In this document: one piece after another, positions 6,521 to 7,860 of the stretch | How positions within the stretch are numbered: the stretch's first letter is position 1 | How the letters are laid out: each line of letters begins with the position of its first letter | NCBI GenBank assembly: GCA_902782505.1 | Contig: CACZNO010000005.1 | Coordinates: 1 to 7,860, forward strand | Source of the DNA: an uncultured Erysipelotrichaceae bacterium | Lineage (GTDB): Bacteria > Bacillota_I > Bacilli_A > Erysipelotrichales > Erysipelotrichaceae | Direction of reading: 5' to 3' | DNA: 7,860 nucleotides | The notes under the pieces: generated by a model | The model's input: the letters and a program-made list of their open reading frames with translations, nothing else | Told to the model about the DNA's origin: nothing | Databases searched by the model: none | Made by a program: the position numbers and the translations under genes

Positions 6521-7618
6521 ATGTTACCGATCATCGGAATCTCCATGGGTGATCCGTTCGGAAACGGACCGGAGATCACCGTCAAAGCGTTAAACGACAA
6601 AACCGTCTATGACCGCTGCCGTCCGTTGGTGGTAGGGGACAAGGCGGCGATGGAATACGCGCTGAAAGTATCGAAAAAGGTCAACGGAATCGATCTGAAA
6701 CTGCACCTGGTGAAGGATCCTGCCGAAGGTCTTTATACCTACGGTACGATCGATCTTCTGGATCTCGGATTACTGAAACCGGAAGACATTCCGGATCATT
6801 CCGAAGAGGAACATCCGGCGCCGTTCAAAATCGGCGCGTGTGCGTTAGGCGGCGAATGCGCGTTCCAGTATGTCAAAACCGTGATCGAACTGGCCATGGA
6901 CAACAAGGTCGACGGCACCGTTACCAACGCCTTATCCAAGGAAGCCATCAATATGGCGGGCCATCATTATTCCGGTCATACCGAAATCTATGCGCACTAT
7001 ACCGGCACGAAGAAGTACGCGATGATGCTGGCGCATGAGAACCTGCGTGTGGTCCATGTTTCGACGCATGTATCGTTACGGGAAGCGTGCGACCGGGTAA
7101 AGACTCCGCGCGTGCTTGAATGCATTCACTTAGCGAATGACGCGATGCACGCACTTGGGATCGAACATCCGAAAATCGGTGTCGCGGGTCTCAATCCGCA
7201 CTGCGGCGAAGACGGCATGTTCGGACGGGAAGAAATCGATGAGATCCAGCCGGCAATCGATATCGCATTATCGGAAGGAATCGATATTCCGGAAAAGAAA
7301 CCGACACCTCCGGATACCGTTTTCTCCAAGGCGCTGGGCGGCTGGTATGACTGCGTCGTGGTCATGTACCACGATCAGGGCCATATCCCGACCAAAGTCG
7401 TAGGCTTTGTCTACAACAAGGAAGAAAAGCACTGGGAAGCGGTCGCCGGCATCAACATGACCTTAGGCCTGCCGATTGTCCGTGTATCGGTCGACCACGG
7501 CACCGGTTTCGGTCATGCGGGAAGCGGGCATGCCAATGAATTGAGTTTGGTCAATTCGATCGATTATGCGATCATGTTCGCGATCGACCGGAAGAAAAGA
7601 ATCGGCGAAACAAAGTAA
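6521..7618 (+). CDS. PdxA2-like 4-phospho-threonate/erythronate-type dehydrogenase
   Basis: This 365-aa protein is of the PdxA family, NAD-dependent oxidative decarboxylases of 4-phosphohydroxy acids. It begins IGISMGDPFGNGPEI. The metal histidines are His153 (SGHTE), His183 (STHV) and His284 (YHDQGH). Residues matching the E. coli PdxA substrate ligands Lys274, Asn283 and Arg292 are Lys292, Asn312 and Arg321. Between Lys292 and Asn312 there are about 11 extra residues (around 297-309). I recall this insertion from the PdxA2 (DenD/DtnB, D-threonate and D-erythronate) branch, not from the vitamin B6 enzyme. Other deviations are VTNALSKEA for VTAPxxKEA, NPHCGED for NPHAGEG and GTGFGHAGSG for GTAFDxAGKG, so it may belong to a separate subgroup. 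The related TphB acts on an unphosphorylated cis-diol acid. The start follows AGGAG overlapping the previous stop codon. No DUF1537-type kinase, the usual partner, is in the window. Confidence 0.87.
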   Translation: MLPIIGISMGDPFGNGPEITVKALNDKTVYDRCRPLVVGDKAAMEYALKVSKKVNGIDLKLHLVKDPAEGLYTYGTIDLLDLGLLKPEDIPDHSEEEHPAPFKIGACALGGECAFQYVKTVIELAMDNKVDGTVTNALSKEAINMAGHHYSGHTEIYAHYTGTKKYAMMLAHENLRVVHVSTHVSLREACDRVKTPRVLECIHLANDAMHALGIEHPKIGVAGLNPHCGEDGMFGREEIDEIQPAIDIALSEGIDIPEKKPTPPDTVFSKALGGWYDCVVVMYHDQGHIPTKVVGFVYNKEEKHWEAVAGINMTLGLPIVRVSVDHGTGFGHAGSGHANELSLVNSIDYAIMFAIDRKKRIGETK

Positions 7619-7626
7619 AGCGCTGT

Positions 7627-7645
7627 TTCTTCTGTTAGAGAAGAA
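7627..7645 (+). other. Small A/T-rich inverted repeat after the last operon gene
   Basis: TTCTTCT (7627-7633) pairs exactly with AGAAGAA (7639-7645) around a five-base loop, starting eight bases after the stop codon. It is a weak 7-bp stem with only two G-C pairs and no T run behind it. It might protect the 3' end or assist the stronger hairpin that follows, or it may be chance. Confidence 0.3.
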
Positions 7646-7653
7646 TATGAGTG

Positions 7654-7679
7654 AACCGGGAGATACAACTCCCGGTTTT
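7654..7679 (+). terminator. Probable intrinsic terminator of the operon
   Basis: A perfect 9-bp inverted repeat, AACCGGGAG (7654-7662) and CTCCCGGTT (7669-7677), encloses a six-base loop, and the run of four T begins within the stem (7676-7679). It lies 35 bases after the PdxA2-like stop codon and before the next promoter-like box, the expected position for the end of the operon. The T tract is short and interrupted by C, so termination may be incomplete. Confidence 0.65.
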
Positions 7680-7716
7680 CGAATACAAAACTATCGGCTG
7701 TATGAAGGAAGAGTTG

Positions 7717-7722
7717 TATAAT
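7717..7722 (+). promoter_or_regulatory. Sigma-A type -10 box for the downstream gene
   Basis: A perfect TATAAT lies 21 bases before the next ATG and just after the terminator. No good TTGACA-like hexamer is found at the 16-18 base spacing, where the sequence reads around ATCGGCTG. A TG dinucleotide directly abuts the box but is one base off the extended -10 spacing. Transcription would start near 7729. The position between two units supports a real promoter, while the missing -35 keeps confidence moderate. Confidence 0.55.
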
Positions 7723-7743
7723 ATACGAGACGGAGGATAAAGC

Positions 7744-7860
7744 ATGGGAAACTGGTTTTATAAGATGAAACAGAAGTGCGAACGGTTTACGGTCCCGAAT
7801 CTGACGATGTTTGTCACGTTCTGCATGGCGGCCGGATTGGTGCTGCTGATGCGGGAAAAC
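7744..7860 (+). CDS. N-terminus of a membrane protein, possibly rhomboid-like (partial)
   Basis: An ATG at 7744 with GGAGG at 7732-7736 (seven-base spacing) opens a frame that stays open for 39 codons to the window edge. The start has a short amphipathic, basic segment (about residues 1-15, MGNWFYKMKQKCERF). A likely first membrane helix follows from about residue 18, with NLTMFVTFCMAAGLVLLM. The layout of a basic leader, then F-x-[IV]-PNL, then a hydrophobic helix recalls the N-terminus of Bacillota rhomboid-family intramembrane proteins. That is a resemblance from memory on a short fragment and is not secure. It lies beyond the terminator with its own promoter-like box, so it is probably unrelated to the catabolic operon. 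Confidence 0.6.
   Translation, partial: MGNWFYKMKQKCERFTVPNLTMFVTFCMAAGLVLLMREN

Noticed and set aside
6521..7618. Vitamin B6 biosynthesis pdxA
   Set aside because: The insertion around residues 297-309 and the altered motifs fit PdxA2-type enzymes. No pdxJ or other B6 gene is nearby.
1..7860. CRISPR array, insertion sequence, tRNA or phage-like defence module
   Set aside because: No regularly spaced repeats, transposase motifs, terminal inverted repeats or tRNA-like folds were seen. Genes fill the window except for short gaps and the 125-base boundary near the end.

Overview
The window looks like a Bacillota (Firmicutes) chromosome of roughly balanced base composition. It has strong AGGAGG-type ribosome binding sites, tightly packed co-directional genes and frequent TTA leucine codons beside GCG and CCG codons. 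An anaerobic gut-type lineage such as Erysipelotrichia or Clostridia would fit, but this is an impression from gene style, not a marker-gene assignment.

Nearly everything is on the + strand in one apparent operon. It opens with the tail of a LIV-type ABC permease (LivM, 1-133), followed by the two LIV-type ATPases LivG (135-920) and LivF (907-1626). Six soluble enzymes follow with almost no spacing. They are a divergent DapA-superfamily lyase lacking the usual active-site tyrosine (1630-2538), an NAD-dependent D-2-hydroxyacid dehydrogenase (2558-3550), a fumarylacetoacetate hydrolase (FAH) family protein (3547-4446), a FucO-like iron-dependent alcohol dehydrogenase (4456-5610), a second DapA-superfamily aldolase with canonical Tyr and Lys (5610-6512) and a PdxA2-like 4-carbon acid dehydrogenase (6521-7618). 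Gaps are at most 19 bases and several genes overlap, so translation is probably coupled throughout. A GC-rich hairpin at 7654-7677 probably ends the transcript.

The likely theme is import of a small carboxylate and its breakdown to central metabolites. The transporter would import the acid. The PdxA2-like and D-hydroxyacid dehydrogenases would oxidise or reduce hydroxyacids. The FAH-family enzyme would hydrolyse a C-C bond or convert a 2-oxo or 2,4-dioxo acid. The Schiff-base lyases would make or use pyruvate plus an aldehyde, and the Fe-ADH would reduce that aldehyde. This set resembles sugar-acid catabolism rather than branched-chain amino acid use, lysine synthesis or vitamin B6 synthesis, which are the names automatic annotation would give several of these genes. 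The substrate cannot be read from the sequence, and no kinase or regulator lies in the window.

After the terminator a separate unit begins, with a TATAAT box at 7717-7722, a GGAGG site and the first 39 codons of a membrane protein that runs off the end (7744-7860).
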